Part shown: piece by piece, positions 45,321 through 55,873 of the stretch
Layout of the letters: each line of letters starts with the position of its first letter
Position numbering within the stretch: position 1 is the first letter of the stretch
Assembly: GCA_001604065.1 (NCBI GenBank)
Contig: LVAO01000006.1
Location: forward strand, 186,001-250,000
DNA: 64,000 nucleotides
Direction of reading: 5' to 3'
Origin: Clostridiales bacterium Firm_09
GTDB taxonomy: Bacteria; Bacillota; Clostridia; Christensenellales; DTU072
Made by a program: the position numbers and the translations under genes
The notes under the pieces: model-generated
Database searches by the model: none
Seen by the model: the letters and a program-made list of their open reading frames with translations, nothing else
What the model was told of the DNA's origin: nothing

Positions 45321-46847
45321 TTATCTTGAGGTGAAACGTTCCGCATTCGCCCTCTCGTAAGCTTTTTTCAAACCGTAATAAACATCCTTGTAGGACTCAA
45401 AAAGCTTTTTGTATATTTGGTGATTATGGGTATTCGGAATGTATGTTTTGGTTACCTTAACAAACTTATTCGCATCAGAAAAACTTTTGACGACACCTAA
45501 TCCGATCAGCGCGATAATGGCTCCGCCCAATGCGCCTGCGTTGCGTGGGTTATCCAGAACGCCGAATTCTGTGTCGGTGATGTCGGCGATTATCTGCATC
45601 CATGCTTCGTCCAGAGCACCCCCTCCGATCACGCGGAAACTGGCGCATGAGAGCTTATAATCCTTTTTATAATTATCCAGAATCCATTTGAGATTGTAGC
45701 CGATGCCTTCATAAACGGCACGCATCAGATGCTCTCTTGTATGCTCCTGGTTGATGTTAAAAAGCGTTGCCCTGGTCGTTGTACTGCTGACGGGACAGCG
45801 CTCTCCGAGCATCCAGGGAGTGCAGATGAGATTATCGGAACCGGGCGGAATCCTTGTGATTTGCTCGTCCATATATTTGAAGATTCCGTCGCCGTATTTT
45901 TCGTGCTCCTTGCTGAAGAATTGCTTCATCAGCCACTCAATGTTGCTTCCCGCAGCCTCTGTGATGCCCGTAATCAGATTCATTTCGGGATCCGCGCTTT
46001 GGATGGCCGCCGCGCCGTTCTTGAATTTTGTTTGGTTTTTGGAAGTCGCGCAAACCCATGCCGAAGTACCAAGATAGATATGGATATCGCCGTCATTGGT
46101 CATACCGCTGCCGATAGCGGCACTCTGCACATCGTCGCATCCTCCAAAAACCGGCGTGCCAATAAGAAGACCCATTGCCTCCGCCGCTTCTTTTGTAAGT
46201 CCCTTGCCGATTTTGTCGGTAGATCGGACAAGAGGCGGCAGCTTGTTCATATCCATACCCGTCAGCCTGAGAACAGAAAGCCAGGTCTTTTTTTTGAGAT
46301 CCAAACCGTAAGAAGAAGCTCCCGACAGCTCCGCAACCATTTCACCGGTGCATTTATATTTCAGATACCCATTGACATCCAAAAAATATTTGGTACGATG
46401 ATAGACATCCGGCCGTTCTTCTTTGATCCATATCAGTTTTGCAATCACATCTTTGCCCATGATCGGCGTGCCGGCAAGCAGCGTAAAAAACTTTTTGCCT
46501 CCCAACTTCTTCATGATTGCGTCAGCCTGCTTTTGCGCTCGGCCATCCACCCAAGTAATATTGGGATACAGCACATTGCCGCTGCCATCGACAGGAATTA
46601 TACCCATCGCCTGTGTGGCGAAGATGACTCCCTTAACCTCTGCCGGGTCGATGCCTGTCTTGCTGAGAAGCTGGCGGCTGGCCGACGTGACACCCTCCCA
46701 GTATTCGTCGGGATTTTGCTCGACCCAGGCAGGATAGGGATAATAGGTTTTGTATGGAGCAACAGCGGTATCGATGATTTTACCGTTGAAATCCACCAGC
46801 ACGGCCTTATCCGAGCTCGTGCCCATATCGTGAGATATGATATACAT
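45321..46847 (-). CDS. FGGY-family carbohydrate kinase (xylulokinase-like); start MYIISHDMGTSSDKAVLVD
   Basis: HDMGTSSDKAVLVDFNGKIIDTA...GGCDDVQSAAIGSG...GGGALDEAWMQIIADI. Confidence 0.9.
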   Translation of the reverse strand: MYIISHDMGTSSDKAVLVDFNGKIIDTAVAPYKTYYPYPAWVEQNPDEYWEGVTSASRQLLSKTGIDPAEVKGVIFATQAMGIIPVDGSGNVLYPNITWVDGRAQKQADAIMKKLGGKKFFTLLAGTPIMGKDVIAKLIWIKEERPDVYHRTKYFLDVNGYLKYKCTGEMVAELSGASSYGLDLKKKTWLSVLRLTGMDMNKLPPLVRSTDKIGKGLTKEAAEAMGLLIGTPVFGGCDDVQSAAIGSGMTNDGDIHIYLGTSAWVCATSKNQTKFKNGAAAIQSADPEMNLITGITEAAGSNIEWLMKQFFSKEHEKYGDGIFKYMDEQITRIPPGSDNLICTPWMLGERCPVSSTTTRATLFNINQEHTREHLMRAVYEGIGYNLKWILDNYKKDYKLSCASFRVIGGGALDEAWMQIIADITDTEFGVLDNPRNAGALGGAIIALIGLGVVKSFSDANKFVKVTKTYIPNTHNHQIYKKLFESYKDVYYGLKKAYERANAERFTSR

Positions 46848-46912
46848 TGCTTCCTCCGCAGAAATACATGCTATGCGGCGGTGTTTCTCCGCCGCATAAG
46901 TTGTAACAGAAT

Positions 46913-48406
46913 TCAAATGGCGCCTTTGTCCGTTCTGATAACGGTTGCAAAAACCTTGTCAAATTTGCCCAATGCTTCATCGATCACTTCGTCGGTATCG
47001 GCAAGTGATGTGTAGAGTCTGGATCCGGCAAGCGTGATGATGCCGTTCGCCATATACGCCGCTCCCATATGCTCCATTGCCACTTTACGCTCCATCACAT
47101 TCTGCTTGTGTTTGAGAATTTGCATAAGAGATTTTACTATATTGAAGGAGGAAGCATCAAAAGCCATTGCGCCCGAACACTCAAGATGAACGATGCTGCC
47201 CTGACTGTAAACAACATAAGGAAGCTTGTATTTCTCTTTGAGCGCCTTAAGCCCTGCCGCAAGTCTTTCTCCGGCAAGACCGGCTTTTACGCAGGCATTT
47301 GTTCTCTCGATTTCCTGGATGGTCAGGTATCCCGCAAGAGAGCTTAAGGGGTTCGCTGCGAGGGTGCCGCCGACATATGCCCTCTTTTTGCCTGTGGCAA
47401 GACCCGCAGCCATCAGCCCGGCATATTGCTTTTTGCCGCCGACACCGCCGGCCGCAGGATAACCGCCTGCGATAACTTTTCCGAATACGGTAAGGTCGGG
47501 AACTATATTGAAATAGCCCTGAGCGCCACCCAAGCCCAAACGGAAACCCGTGACAACCTCATCGAATATAAGAAGCGCACCGTATTTATCGCACAATTTG
47601 CGCACTCCCGCGTTATAATCAAAAGAAATCGGACGCGTGCCGCTCTCGGGGCCTACGGGTTCCAGAATCACCGCGGCGGTGCCGCCTCTCATTTTATTGA
47701 GAAACAGCATTTTTTCCATCATATCGAGATCGTTGGGTCTGACTTCGTCCGTAAGAGCATAACACTTGCCCGGTATGCCGTGCGACTCCAGGAACTGGCG
47801 GCTTCCGGGAATCTTAAGCCCGTATACCATCTGGTCCGACCAGCCATGGTAAGCGCCGCCGCATTTGATTACTCTCTTCTTTCCGGTAGCGATGCGCGCG
47901 ATGCGCAGAGATGCCATGACCGCTTCTGTTCCGGAGCCCAGCATGCGGAACATCTCGACATTGGGCATATGCTTGTTGATTTCTTTGGCAAGCAGCAGTT
48001 CGCTTTCGTGCAGGAGACCCGTAACCGGACCGCAATGGTCAAGATGCTTCTTGACTTCTTCTCTGATTTTGGGATAATTGGATCCCAGAACAGTCGGACC
48101 TCCTGCCTGCAGAAAATCAACGTATTTGTTGCCATCCACGTCGTACATATATGCGCCTTCGGCTTTTTCTATGGCAATCGGGAAGGGATAATTGAATGCC
48201 AGGTTGTGTTGGACACCGCCCGGAATATAGTTTTTGGCCTCTGTGGCAATTGCCTTTGATTTTGCACAATTGGTATCAAAATAGGTCAGAATCCTTTTTA
48301 ACTCATCGGGATTGATTTCCCAAATCGGTTGTTCTGTGAGATTCTTGAGTTCGGCATATATTCTTTCCGGCTCTTCCCACTTGCTGATGCTGTATTTTTG
48401 TTCCAT
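46913..48406 (-). CDS. Class III PLP-dependent aminotransferase, glutamate-1-semialdehyde aminomutase-like
   Basis: YIPGGVQHNLAFNYPFPIAIEKAEGAYMYDVDGNKYVDFLQAGGP...LLIFDEVVTGFRLGLGGAQ...TVFGKVIAGGYPAAGGVGGKK. Confidence 0.9.
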   Translation of the reverse strand: MEQKYSISKWEEPERIYAELKNLTEQPIWEINPDELKRILTYFDTNCAKSKAIATEAKNYIPGGVQHNLAFNYPFPIAIEKAEGAYMYDVDGNKYVDFLQAGGPTVLGSNYPKIREEVKKHLDHCGPVTGLLHESELLLAKEINKHMPNVEMFRMLGSGTEAVMASLRIARIATGKKRVIKCGGAYHGWSDQMVYGLKIPGSRQFLESHGIPGKCYALTDEVRPNDLDMMEKMLFLNKMRGGTAAVILEPVGPESGTRPISFDYNAGVRKLCDKYGALLIFDEVVTGFRLGLGGAQGYFNIVPDLTVFGKVIAGGYPAAGGVGGKKQYAGLMAAGLATGKKRAYVGGTLAANPLSSLAGYLTIQEIERTNACVKAGLAGERLAAGLKALKEKYKLPYVVYSQGSIVHLECSGAMAFDASSFNIVKSLMQILKHKQNVMERKVAMEHMGAAYMANGIITLAGSRLYTSLADTDEVIDEALGKFDKVFATVIRTDKGAI

Positions 48407-48415
48407 TTTAGCCTC

Positions 48416-51400
48416 CTAGTTGGGATAAATAGTAAATTGTATCGTATAGGTTCCAGAAATGCTGTAATTGGGAGATATCCTTGCGGTATAGGTGCCTGCA
48501 AGAGAAGGCGGACAATTGACCACCGTGGGCACACCGCCAATCATGACGGTCTTGGTGACAGTCTGGGTCTGACCATATTCATCCAGATAAGTATAAATGA
48601 TATCGCTCTGGCTGATTACTTCCTTCATATTATTGCTGTTGATGTAAGAAGCGGTGACGCCTTGTTCGGTGCCGTTCGCTATGAGGTTGCTGTAACCTGT
48701 AAAGCTGATATTTCCCGAAATCTGCAGGGGACGGATATAAAGCTTGCCCGGAATGTAATCAAAGATATAATAGCTGTTCTGATTGTTGCCTTGAACAAGC
48801 TCGTACGAAATGGTATAACCGAGTATTGCGCCCGTACCGTCAAAACGGACGTTTTCGGATGCCTCCGCGCCCGTCCGGAACAGACGGATCTGTATAACGT
48901 CATTGCCGACAAGCGGCGTGTCGTTGCCCTCATAGCCCAAAAAGTAATAACCCTTCTGCGAACCTTGATTGTAATCCGGATCGGATTGTTTGTAATATTT
49001 ATTGAAATCGTTGCCGATCAGTGTGATCAACTTGGGCATAATGGTCAGACTGCGCGAAGTATCCACCATTTCTTCATAATATTCGTTGGGGATTACCGTC
49101 ACTTTGATGGTATAGGTGCCGGGTACTCTGGGACAAACATCCGTCCAGACCGTACCGGCAGGACCGGGAACGCCGTAAACCCATTTTAATTCCGGAAGCT
49201 CAAAACCCGGAATGCCGGACTCCTCTACGGAGATGATGGGATTGAGATCTGTGCCGTAACGGGAAAAGATATTGATATATTCCAAAGTTGCCGTCAGCTT
49301 CTTATATGTCGTCACGAAGAAAGATACCGAAAAACCTTTGTAATTTACTTCGACCGGTCTTGTTTCATACGATAACGGACTTCCGATGGGGAAGGCACCG
49401 TTGTCATAAGATACCGAGACATCCGGATTGGTCATATAAATATAATCATAATAATAGCTGCCATCCGCCTCTTTGAAGATGCGTTTGAGCAATCCCCCGC
49501 GAAGGTCAATGTTCTGGCCGACCGTATAATGAACCTGACTGGGCTGTTCTATAAGCTGGATATTATCCAGCGTCCTGCCGGGTTCAAGATGCAGCCAGAC
49601 CTGGGTTGATCTGCCGCAATAAGTGATGGTGAGCAGACGCGAATAAATGATATTGCCCATAGCATCGCGATATGTGATGTTGGGATTATAGTTGATGTTT
49701 GCGGCAGTAATTTTCCTGCCGACCTGTGCCGTTTGCATATTTCCTTCGCCATCGGTATAGCGGTAAGTAACGGTGAGCGTAAAAGAAGTCAGATCCAGCG
49801 GTTGCCCATAGACAACGCTCAGCATCTTGCGTGAAATCCCGTCATAATCCGGATAATCGCCGAACAGCGGCTGCACATTGCCGCCTACCTCAATCTGCTG
49901 ATTGGTATCCACCGAAATAGACTGTATCGTGCCCGCAACAAGCTCTATCGTATAATCTCTTTTGAGTTTCTGGTGGACACCGTTCAGCACCACGGTTATT
50001 GTTCTGGCGTCATAATATGTACCCGGTGCAAGAACGAGATACGGATAAACGAAGCTCCATTTGCTGGAAGAAAAATCCGTTTCTTCCACAATGGTGCCGT
50101 CATTATAGAGAATCCGTATTTTGAGCCCGGTCAGATCAAACGAAGTATCCTCCCCGCTGATATAAAGCTGCTTGGGAAGCCTGATGATTTCTATGGAGCG
50201 TTCCCATCTTCCGATAACAGAAAGAGAATAGGAAACGCTGACACCGCGGTAACGGAAAATGATTTCCTGATTGCCTTTTTTGTTGCGGTCACATAAAATC
50301 AGCACATCTTCTTCGCTGCGTTCTTCAGCGGCATACTTGGCTTCTGCAAAAATGATGCCGGCCTGAGGCGCGCCGCTGCCAAGGTACAAGATCTTGTGAG
50401 ATCCGTCGGAATAAGCGAGATCAAAAGAAAATTCTTCAAACGACCTTTCAAAGACTGTAAAATCATCAAATACATTGGAGACAGGGGAATCCGAAATCGC
50501 AATGGAGGTTATCCTGGGCTCGGATTCGCCGTCGGTCACATAAACGGGCAGACTGGCAAAAGCCCCGTCCGCCTCAACAACAATCGCATAGGTCCCCTCT
50601 TCGGCGAACGTATACGGTTCTGAGGAAAGGAAAGAATAGACTTCTGCGCCGTCCTTGTAAAGGTAGACGGCATCGGAAGACAGCGTTTTTTGGGCAGATG
50701 CCCCGTTATTGTATTTGATAAAGGCTTTTACTGCCAGCCGGAGGGTGTTTTCGAAGAAACCTGCCGTATCTTCGCCGACAAGAAAATAATAGCTGTAATT
50801 CTGTATGAGTTCCATCTCAACCGGCACGATTGCAGAAACGCTGACGGTAATGACCTCACTCATGACGCCATCGATAGAAAACTGAAAAGAATGATTGCCG
50901 GGTTCTGTACACTTCTCTGAGTCCTGGACAGCCAGCTCATTTACAGAAAGGGGTTCCCATCCGTAGGCATTGCCAGCGGATTTTGTGAAGGCATATGTAA
51001 CATTGTGCGAAGAATCCATGATCCAGTTGGAGGGATTCGTCCAGCTGTCATAATCGATTGCGCCAACGGTAAGTTCGCCGTTGGACCAGTTGCGCGGATT
51101 CTCGTATTCTTCTTTGGTGACATCGCCGAATAAAAAGGTACCGTTATCATAAAAAACATTATATTTTATGAGTTCCGGACTGAGTATGTCGCCGACAAAA
51201 TAATTTCTGTTGACGATGGCGGTCACACTGGCACGCCCTAAAAACAATTTGATCGCTTTGCGAGAAGTGACACGGATGCCAATTTCCAACGGGGTCCAAC
51301 TTGAATTGGGATAATTTATTTTAATTGTGAAAACACCGATATCATTCAGGTTGACGTTAAGATTGCTGATCCCTGAGCAGGTTTTGTTGACAAGGCTGTT

Positions 51401-52621
51401 ATCCATCGGAACATTGAGAAGCTTCGTGCCGTCCTCAAAGAAAATCGTCACCCTGCCGGTGCCCCACTCTATAACATCACCCTGCACCATATCCGTTTCG
51501 CTGATGTCCGCTTCCGGCGTGCGGATGATATACTGCCTGGTTTCGTCCGAAGAGCTGTATTGGGGAAGTTCGACAACCGCCCCGGCCGGCACGGGATCGT
51601 TTTTGTACAAGGTGACAAAAGAATATCTGCCGCGGGAAGAAGGCATCCTGGTAATCTCCATTCCTGTGGCTGCGGGCTCTATCACTTTGATATTGAATGT
51701 GGCCAGACAGTTGAGATACTCTACTGTAACCGGAATCTCATCCCCGGCGGCATTGAACTGATAAACGAATGTTATGTCTTCAGGATTGATGGAAGCATAG
51801 TCGACAACCTCTTCTGTCCCGTTGTTATACACCACCGTGATCTTGAGTCCGGTGGGATCAAGAATCTCCGTATAACGCAGACCCGGATCAATTATAATGG
51901 CATCCTCAACGGATTTGCCGAGATTGAAATTATTGATATCCTGATTGAACTTCGGATTATTGTAGTAATATAGGCGTTTGACAGGCAGATTCTCTTTTTT
52001 GATAATGAGCTTCTCGACAGATTTTTCTACCACGTACAGATAAAATTTAGCGGTTTTGCCGCCATATGTGATTGTCAGTTCGTAGGGGTCTTCACGAGGA
52101 GGACAATTTGCAGGCGAATATCCGCTCACGAGATCCAAAGTAATAAAATTTTTCTTAAGAACAGAAAGACTCTCATAATTGACGCGGAGCGCAAGCTTTG
52201 AGAAATTGGGCTCCCCGCCTTCCACAACGCGGATCGGCCGGGCAATGGTCACTTTATCATTCTGATCCACTTCCACAACGTCGATGCTCTGGATGGACAA
52301 TGGAAGTACGGTCACCTGAATCTGCGCAGTAAAATTCTGGTAGGTAACCGTAATGGTCTGCACGCCTTCTTTGGTCGAATCATACCCGCTGATCATGTCC
52401 GCGGTAATATCCACCTTGCGGGTAAAATTATCGGCATACGTAACAACAATCTGGGCATTCCGCAAATCCAGCGCTTCGCTGTAATAATATTCTGTCTTGG
52501 CAAAGGATGCGATGGAAATACCCGTCGGCTCTTTGCCATACAGACCGTCTGTCGTACAGGCTGCCAGCATAGCCATCAGAGCCGCCAAAATAAACAATAG
52601 AAGAAATATCTTACATTTCAT
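48416..52621 (-). CDS. Large (~1400 aa) lipoprotein with Big_3-like Ig and MBG-like domains; paralogue of the 3710-aa protein
   Basis: Start MKCKIFLLLFILAALMAMLAAC (lipobox LAAC); LDLRNAQIVVTYADNFTRKVDITADMISGYDSTKEGVQTITVTYQ closely resembles the first repeat of the 3710-aa protein. Confidence 0.88.
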   Translation of the reverse strand: MKCKIFLLLFILAALMAMLAACTTDGLYGKEPTGISIASFAKTEYYYSEALDLRNAQIVVTYADNFTRKVDITADMISGYDSTKEGVQTITVTYQNFTAQIQVTVLPLSIQSIDVVEVDQNDKVTIARPIRVVEGGEPNFSKLALRVNYESLSVLKKNFITLDLVSGYSPANCPPREDPYELTITYGGKTAKFYLYVVEKSVEKLIIKKENLPVKRLYYYNNPKFNQDINNFNLGKSVEDAIIIDPGLRYTEILDPTGLKITVVYNNGTEEVVDYASINPEDITFVYQFNAAGDEIPVTVEYLNCLATFNIKVIEPAATGMEITRMPSSRGRYSFVTLYKNDPVPAGAVVELPQYSSSDETRQYIIRTPEADISETDMVQGDVIEWGTGRVTIFFEDGTKLLNVPMDNSLVNKTCSGISNLNVNLNDIGVFTIKINYPNSSWTPLEIGIRVTSRKAIKLFLGRASVTAIVNRNYFVGDILSPELIKYNVFYDNGTFLFGDVTKEEYENPRNWSNGELTVGAIDYDSWTNPSNWIMDSSHNVTYAFTKSAGNAYGWEPLSVNELAVQDSEKCTEPGNHSFQFSIDGVMSEVITVSVSAIVPVEMELIQNYSYYFLVGEDTAGFFENTLRLAVKAFIKYNNGASAQKTLSSDAVYLYKDGAEVYSFLSSEPYTFAEEGTYAIVVEADGAFASLPVYVTDGESEPRITSIAISDSPVSNVFDDFTVFERSFEEFSFDLAYSDGSHKILYLGSGAPQAGIIFAEAKYAAEERSEEDVLILCDRNKKGNQEIIFRYRGVSVSYSLSVIGRWERSIEIIRLPKQLYISGEDTSFDLTGLKIRILYNDGTIVEETDFSSSKWSFVYPYLVLAPGTYYDARTITVVLNGVHQKLKRDYTIELVAGTIQSISVDTNQQIEVGGNVQPLFGDYPDYDGISRKMLSVVYGQPLDLTSFTLTVTYRYTDGEGNMQTAQVGRKITAANINYNPNITYRDAMGNIIYSRLLTITYCGRSTQVWLHLEPGRTLDNIQLIEQPSQVHYTVGQNIDLRGGLLKRIFKEADGSYYYDYIYMTNPDVSVSYDNGAFPIGSPLSYETRPVEVNYKGFSVSFFVTTYKKLTATLEYINIFSRYGTDLNPIISVEESGIPGFELPELKWVYGVPGPAGTVWTDVCPRVPGTYTIKVTVIPNEYYEEMVDTSRSLTIMPKLITLIGNDFNKYYKQSDPDYNQGSQKGYYFLGYEGNDTPLVGNDVIQIRLFRTGAEASENVRFDGTGAILGYTISYELVQGNNQNSYYIFDYIPGKLYIRPLQISGNISFTGYSNLIANGTEQGVTASYINSNNMKEVISQSDIIYTYLDEYGQTQTVTKTVMIGGVPTVVNCPPSLAGTYTARISPNYSISGTYTIQFTIYPN

Positions 52622-52772
52622 GTTCGCTCCCGGCATGACAGAGGGCACACTACGCCCGGAAATTATAGTTACATTATAAACTAAAATAAAAAGGGATGCA
52701 AGAAGCAAAAAAGGATTTGACCTATTTTTTACTTAACCTGCAAATTGCTTTATCCCGCACATCAATCCGTAT

Positions 52773-54731
52773 TCATGAAGCGCTTTCCGCCGGCTTGCAA
52801 AAGGAATCTGACGTCAGGCTGAAAAAACCGATATCGGCTTCCAGAGCAAAAGCTCCCGCTCCGCTCCAGCCTTGAAGAAGCGAACCGTCCTTATGGAAAG
52901 GCGAAAAGAACTCGACGGGAGTAAAATTCTTTTTTTCGGCATTGTATTCAAACCATCTCGTCAAAGGATACAGATATTCCATCCCGAATGTCTTTTTGGC
53001 ATAGGCATAAATTGCCGACCAGTACGGCCAATCCCCTCCGTTGTGATAATAATACGGATAACTGGATTTCGCAACGACCGCCTCCGGGAATTTATAGAAT
53101 GGATAGACCGACAGAACCCCGAAGTCACCGGCCTTCTGTTCGGCGTTGTTCTTGCTTTCCAGAATCTTCTCCATTTTTTCCAGCACGCTTCTTGCTCTTT
53201 CTTTATCCGCTATCCCGAACAAAACCGTGACGACAGTATCAATGGACAAATTGTCTTCTACAATGTTTTCATTTTTGTAGTTAATATAATAGCCCTTATT
53301 GGGATCCCAAAGTATGGTATTTATGGAATTCTTAACTTTTTCTGCACGTACGGCATAGGAAGAAGACACCGCTTCTCCGCGCTCTTTGGTAAGGATGGAC
53401 AATGCCTCAAGCGCTCTTGCATAAAGAGCTTCGTCATAGGTCACATAACCTTCCCGGAAGACGTTGTCACACCAATCTCTGCGGTTGTAAGGACCGCTTT
53501 TGTATAAAAGTCCCGTGCTGTCGGCGCATTCTGACAATTTTTCGATCACCATCATGGCGGCATCCAGAATAGTCTTTCTTCTCCAGGGAAGGCGGAGAAT
53601 GCCGGTATCCTTTGTGGCACGGATATAGTCAAAGAGCATCAACACAAAAAACGAAGGGCTGTCATAATGGTTGCCCCACCAGTTGCGGAAGTTATAGCGT
53701 ACCGCGGAAGGGCATTTGCCGTCCTTGTCGATGCCGCGCGCAAGCGTCAGAATTTCGTTCTTGACAAGCTCGGGTTTGTGCGGCAATACAGAAAGCATCG
53801 TCCAGTAGCTGTCGCGAAAATAAGTGCGCGCCGGCGACTGATAAACCAGTCCGGCCATGAAACCCTTGAATTCGCCTTTCTCTTTGTACATTGACAGCGC
53901 GCAATTATAGCAGCTATTATAGAATGATTTCAAAAAATCGCTGCTGCAAGCGTTTGGAGCGGGAAAAGATGCAATATAATTTTCGCTTTCCTGCATATGT
54001 TGGTTGAACTGGTCAAAACAGACGGATACATCGCATTCACTGAAGTCGCCCCTTGTTCCCATGCTGTGAACCAAACGCATGATGCTTGTTTTTCCCATCG
54101 GAGCATCGATTTCGCAGCTGTGCTGATTGACATAGAACCTGTTTCTCTCAAGCTGTCTGCCTTTTTGCGTCATTGCGACATCAATGTAACACTCGCCGAG
54201 AGGGTCACAACGGGACACGAATTTATCCGAAGAAGAATGGCTCCTGACAGACTTGCCGATTAGCTTTGCCACCGTGCCCGCCAGCGCTTTTCCTAAAGTT
54301 TTCAAAGAAAATCGGTCGATGAACAGCGCTTTGATATAGGAGGCGCCGTCTAGCTCGATATTGATTACATTTTTGAAACGGACGTCTTCTTTTCTGGGAG
54401 TCACCTCGTACTGTTGGAAAACCGCGTTGGTGCGGCTGTCCGCAAAGGTAATTATCCGGATGTCCGTATCGTAAGCGCTGAAGGTGACAATCTGACGTCT
54501 GCCTATCATTTCTACTGTTTTGGGTACCGTATAATCTATAATACGGTCACCGATTTGCAGAATTGAAGAAAAGGAAGCTATGAATTCCCATTTGTTGACG
54601 ACAGAATATCTGGTGATATTGCCCCGGCCGTCAAATTGCGCTGTCAGCAGATTGTTGGAAACATCGTAGAGGGTTTGAGAAATAAGGCGGTCCTGATGAA
54701 CAATCGCGCCGTGTCGGAATGTGGTAGTCAT
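52773..54731 (-). CDS. Six-hairpin (alpha/alpha)6 glycosidase-like protein (amylo-alpha-1,6-glucosidase-like)
   Basis: RDSYWTMLSVLPHKPELVKNEILTLARGIDKDGKCPSAVRYN...DSPSFFVLMLFDYIRATKD...YYHNGGDWPYWSAIYAYA. Confidence 0.7.
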   Translation of the reverse strand: MTTTFRHGAIVHQDRLISQTLYDVSNNLLTAQFDGRGNITRYSVVNKWEFIASFSSILQIGDRIIDYTVPKTVEMIGRRQIVTFSAYDTDIRIITFADSRTNAVFQQYEVTPRKEDVRFKNVINIELDGASYIKALFIDRFSLKTLGKALAGTVAKLIGKSVRSHSSSDKFVSRCDPLGECYIDVAMTQKGRQLERNRFYVNQHSCEIDAPMGKTSIMRLVHSMGTRGDFSECDVSVCFDQFNQHMQESENYIASFPAPNACSSDFLKSFYNSCYNCALSMYKEKGEFKGFMAGLVYQSPARTYFRDSYWTMLSVLPHKPELVKNEILTLARGIDKDGKCPSAVRYNFRNWWGNHYDSPSFFVLMLFDYIRATKDTGILRLPWRRKTILDAAMMVIEKLSECADSTGLLYKSGPYNRRDWCDNVFREGYVTYDEALYARALEALSILTKERGEAVSSSYAVRAEKVKNSINTILWDPNKGYYINYKNENIVEDNLSIDTVVTVLFGIADKERARSVLEKMEKILESKNNAEQKAGDFGVLSVYPFYKFPEAVVAKSSYPYYYHNGGDWPYWSAIYAYAKKTFGMEYLYPLTRWFEYNAEKKNFTPVEFFSPFHKDGSLLQGWSGAGAFALEADIGFFSLTSDSFCKPAESAS

Positions 54732-55873
54732 CTGTTCTCCTTGGCTTTTAATGAAATCAGCAATTGGTCGTATTCAGAAGGGTCGACAGGAAAAGAAATT
54801 CTTCTGTTGCCCGTATAGGCAGAAAGATATATTGCGTTGATGATCGAAAGCGCTTTGATGCCCTCTTCGCCCGGGGCAAGAAGCGGTGTTCCAAAGCGAA
54901 GATGCGAAGTAAAATCACGCAGGATATTGACCTGTTGTCCCCAGCAGTGCAGCTCGTTAAGAGCATTGCCGATCCCGTATGTAAGCGTTTTCTTTTTTGC
55001 GGTCGTGAAACCATAGCCACGTTTGGTCGTCGCGTTGACCTCGGTCTCCGATTTTGCGAATCTGAGATAGCGCATTTTGAATTTGCCGATGGTGATTTTT
55101 CCCTTATCGCCGGCTATTTCCAGCAGATTGGAACCTTTCAGCTCGTGTCCGATTGCGGTAAATACGCATTTTGCGCCGTTTTTGTAATCCATGACGGCAA
55201 CAACGTCGTTTTCTACGGTAATCTTGCGGTTGCGTGTCTCTGCCCATGCAGTCAGACCCTCTGGCATGCCGACAAGCCACTGTAATATATCCAACTGATG
55301 TACGCACTGGTTGATTAACAAGCCGCCGCCTTCGCCCTTCCAGCTTGCACGCCACCCGCCCATATCATAATAGAATTGCGAACGGTACCAGTCCGTGACG
55401 GTCAGCGTTATGCGCTTGATATCACCTAGAGCGTTTTGCTCCAGAAGCTTTTTTGCATAAGCGTACATGCGGTTGGTTCGCTGATTGTACATGATGCCAT
55501 AGGCAAGCTCCGGATGCTTTCTGGCTTCGTCGATTGCTCTTTGCGCTTCGCTTACAGTGACCGAAGCGGGTTTTTCGGATAAGACATGCAGCCCCGCCTG
55601 CAGCGCCGCAATCACGATTTGCACATGGGAATAATGAGGGGTCGCAACAACAACGGCATCCAGTCCCCCTTCGGAAAACATTTTCGCATAATCTTCATAA
55701 ACCGCAATATCGGGCCAATGGGATTGGATTTTGTTCAGTTTTGTCGTGTCCGAATCGCAGACAGCCGCAAGCATGGCGCCTTTTACATAACCTTTTGCGA
55801 GATTGCGCGCGTGAATGGACCCCATGCGCCCCACTCCGACAATGCCGTATCGTACGATGCCTTTATGCTTCAT
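54728..55873 (-). CDS. Gfo/Idh/MocA family oxidoreductase (start MKHKGIVRYGIVGVGRMG)
   Basis: YGIVGVGRMGSIHARNLA...HVLSEKPASVTVSEAQ...GLLINQCVHQLDILQWLVG. Confidence 0.92.
   Translation of the reverse strand: MKHKGIVRYGIVGVGRMGSIHARNLAKGYVKGAMLAAVCDSDTTKLNKIQSHWPDIAVYEDYAKMFSEGGLDAVVVATPHYSHVQIVIAALQAGLHVLSEKPASVTVSEAQRAIDEARKHPELAYGIMYNQRTNRMYAYAKKLLEQNALGDIKRITLTVTDWYRSQFYYDMGGWRASWKGEGGGLLINQCVHQLDILQWLVGMPEGLTAWAETRNRKITVENDVVAVMDYKNGAKCVFTAIGHELKGSNLLEIAGDKGKITIGKFKMRYLRFAKSETEVNATTKRGYGFTTAKKKTLTYGIGNALNELHCWGQQVNILRDFTSHLRFGTPLLAPGEEGIKALSIINAIYLSAYTGNRRISFPVDPSEYDQLLISLKAKENR

Noticed and set aside
45729-47015. 428-aa plus-strand ORF
   Set aside because: Antisense to the FGGY kinase, which is clearly the real gene.
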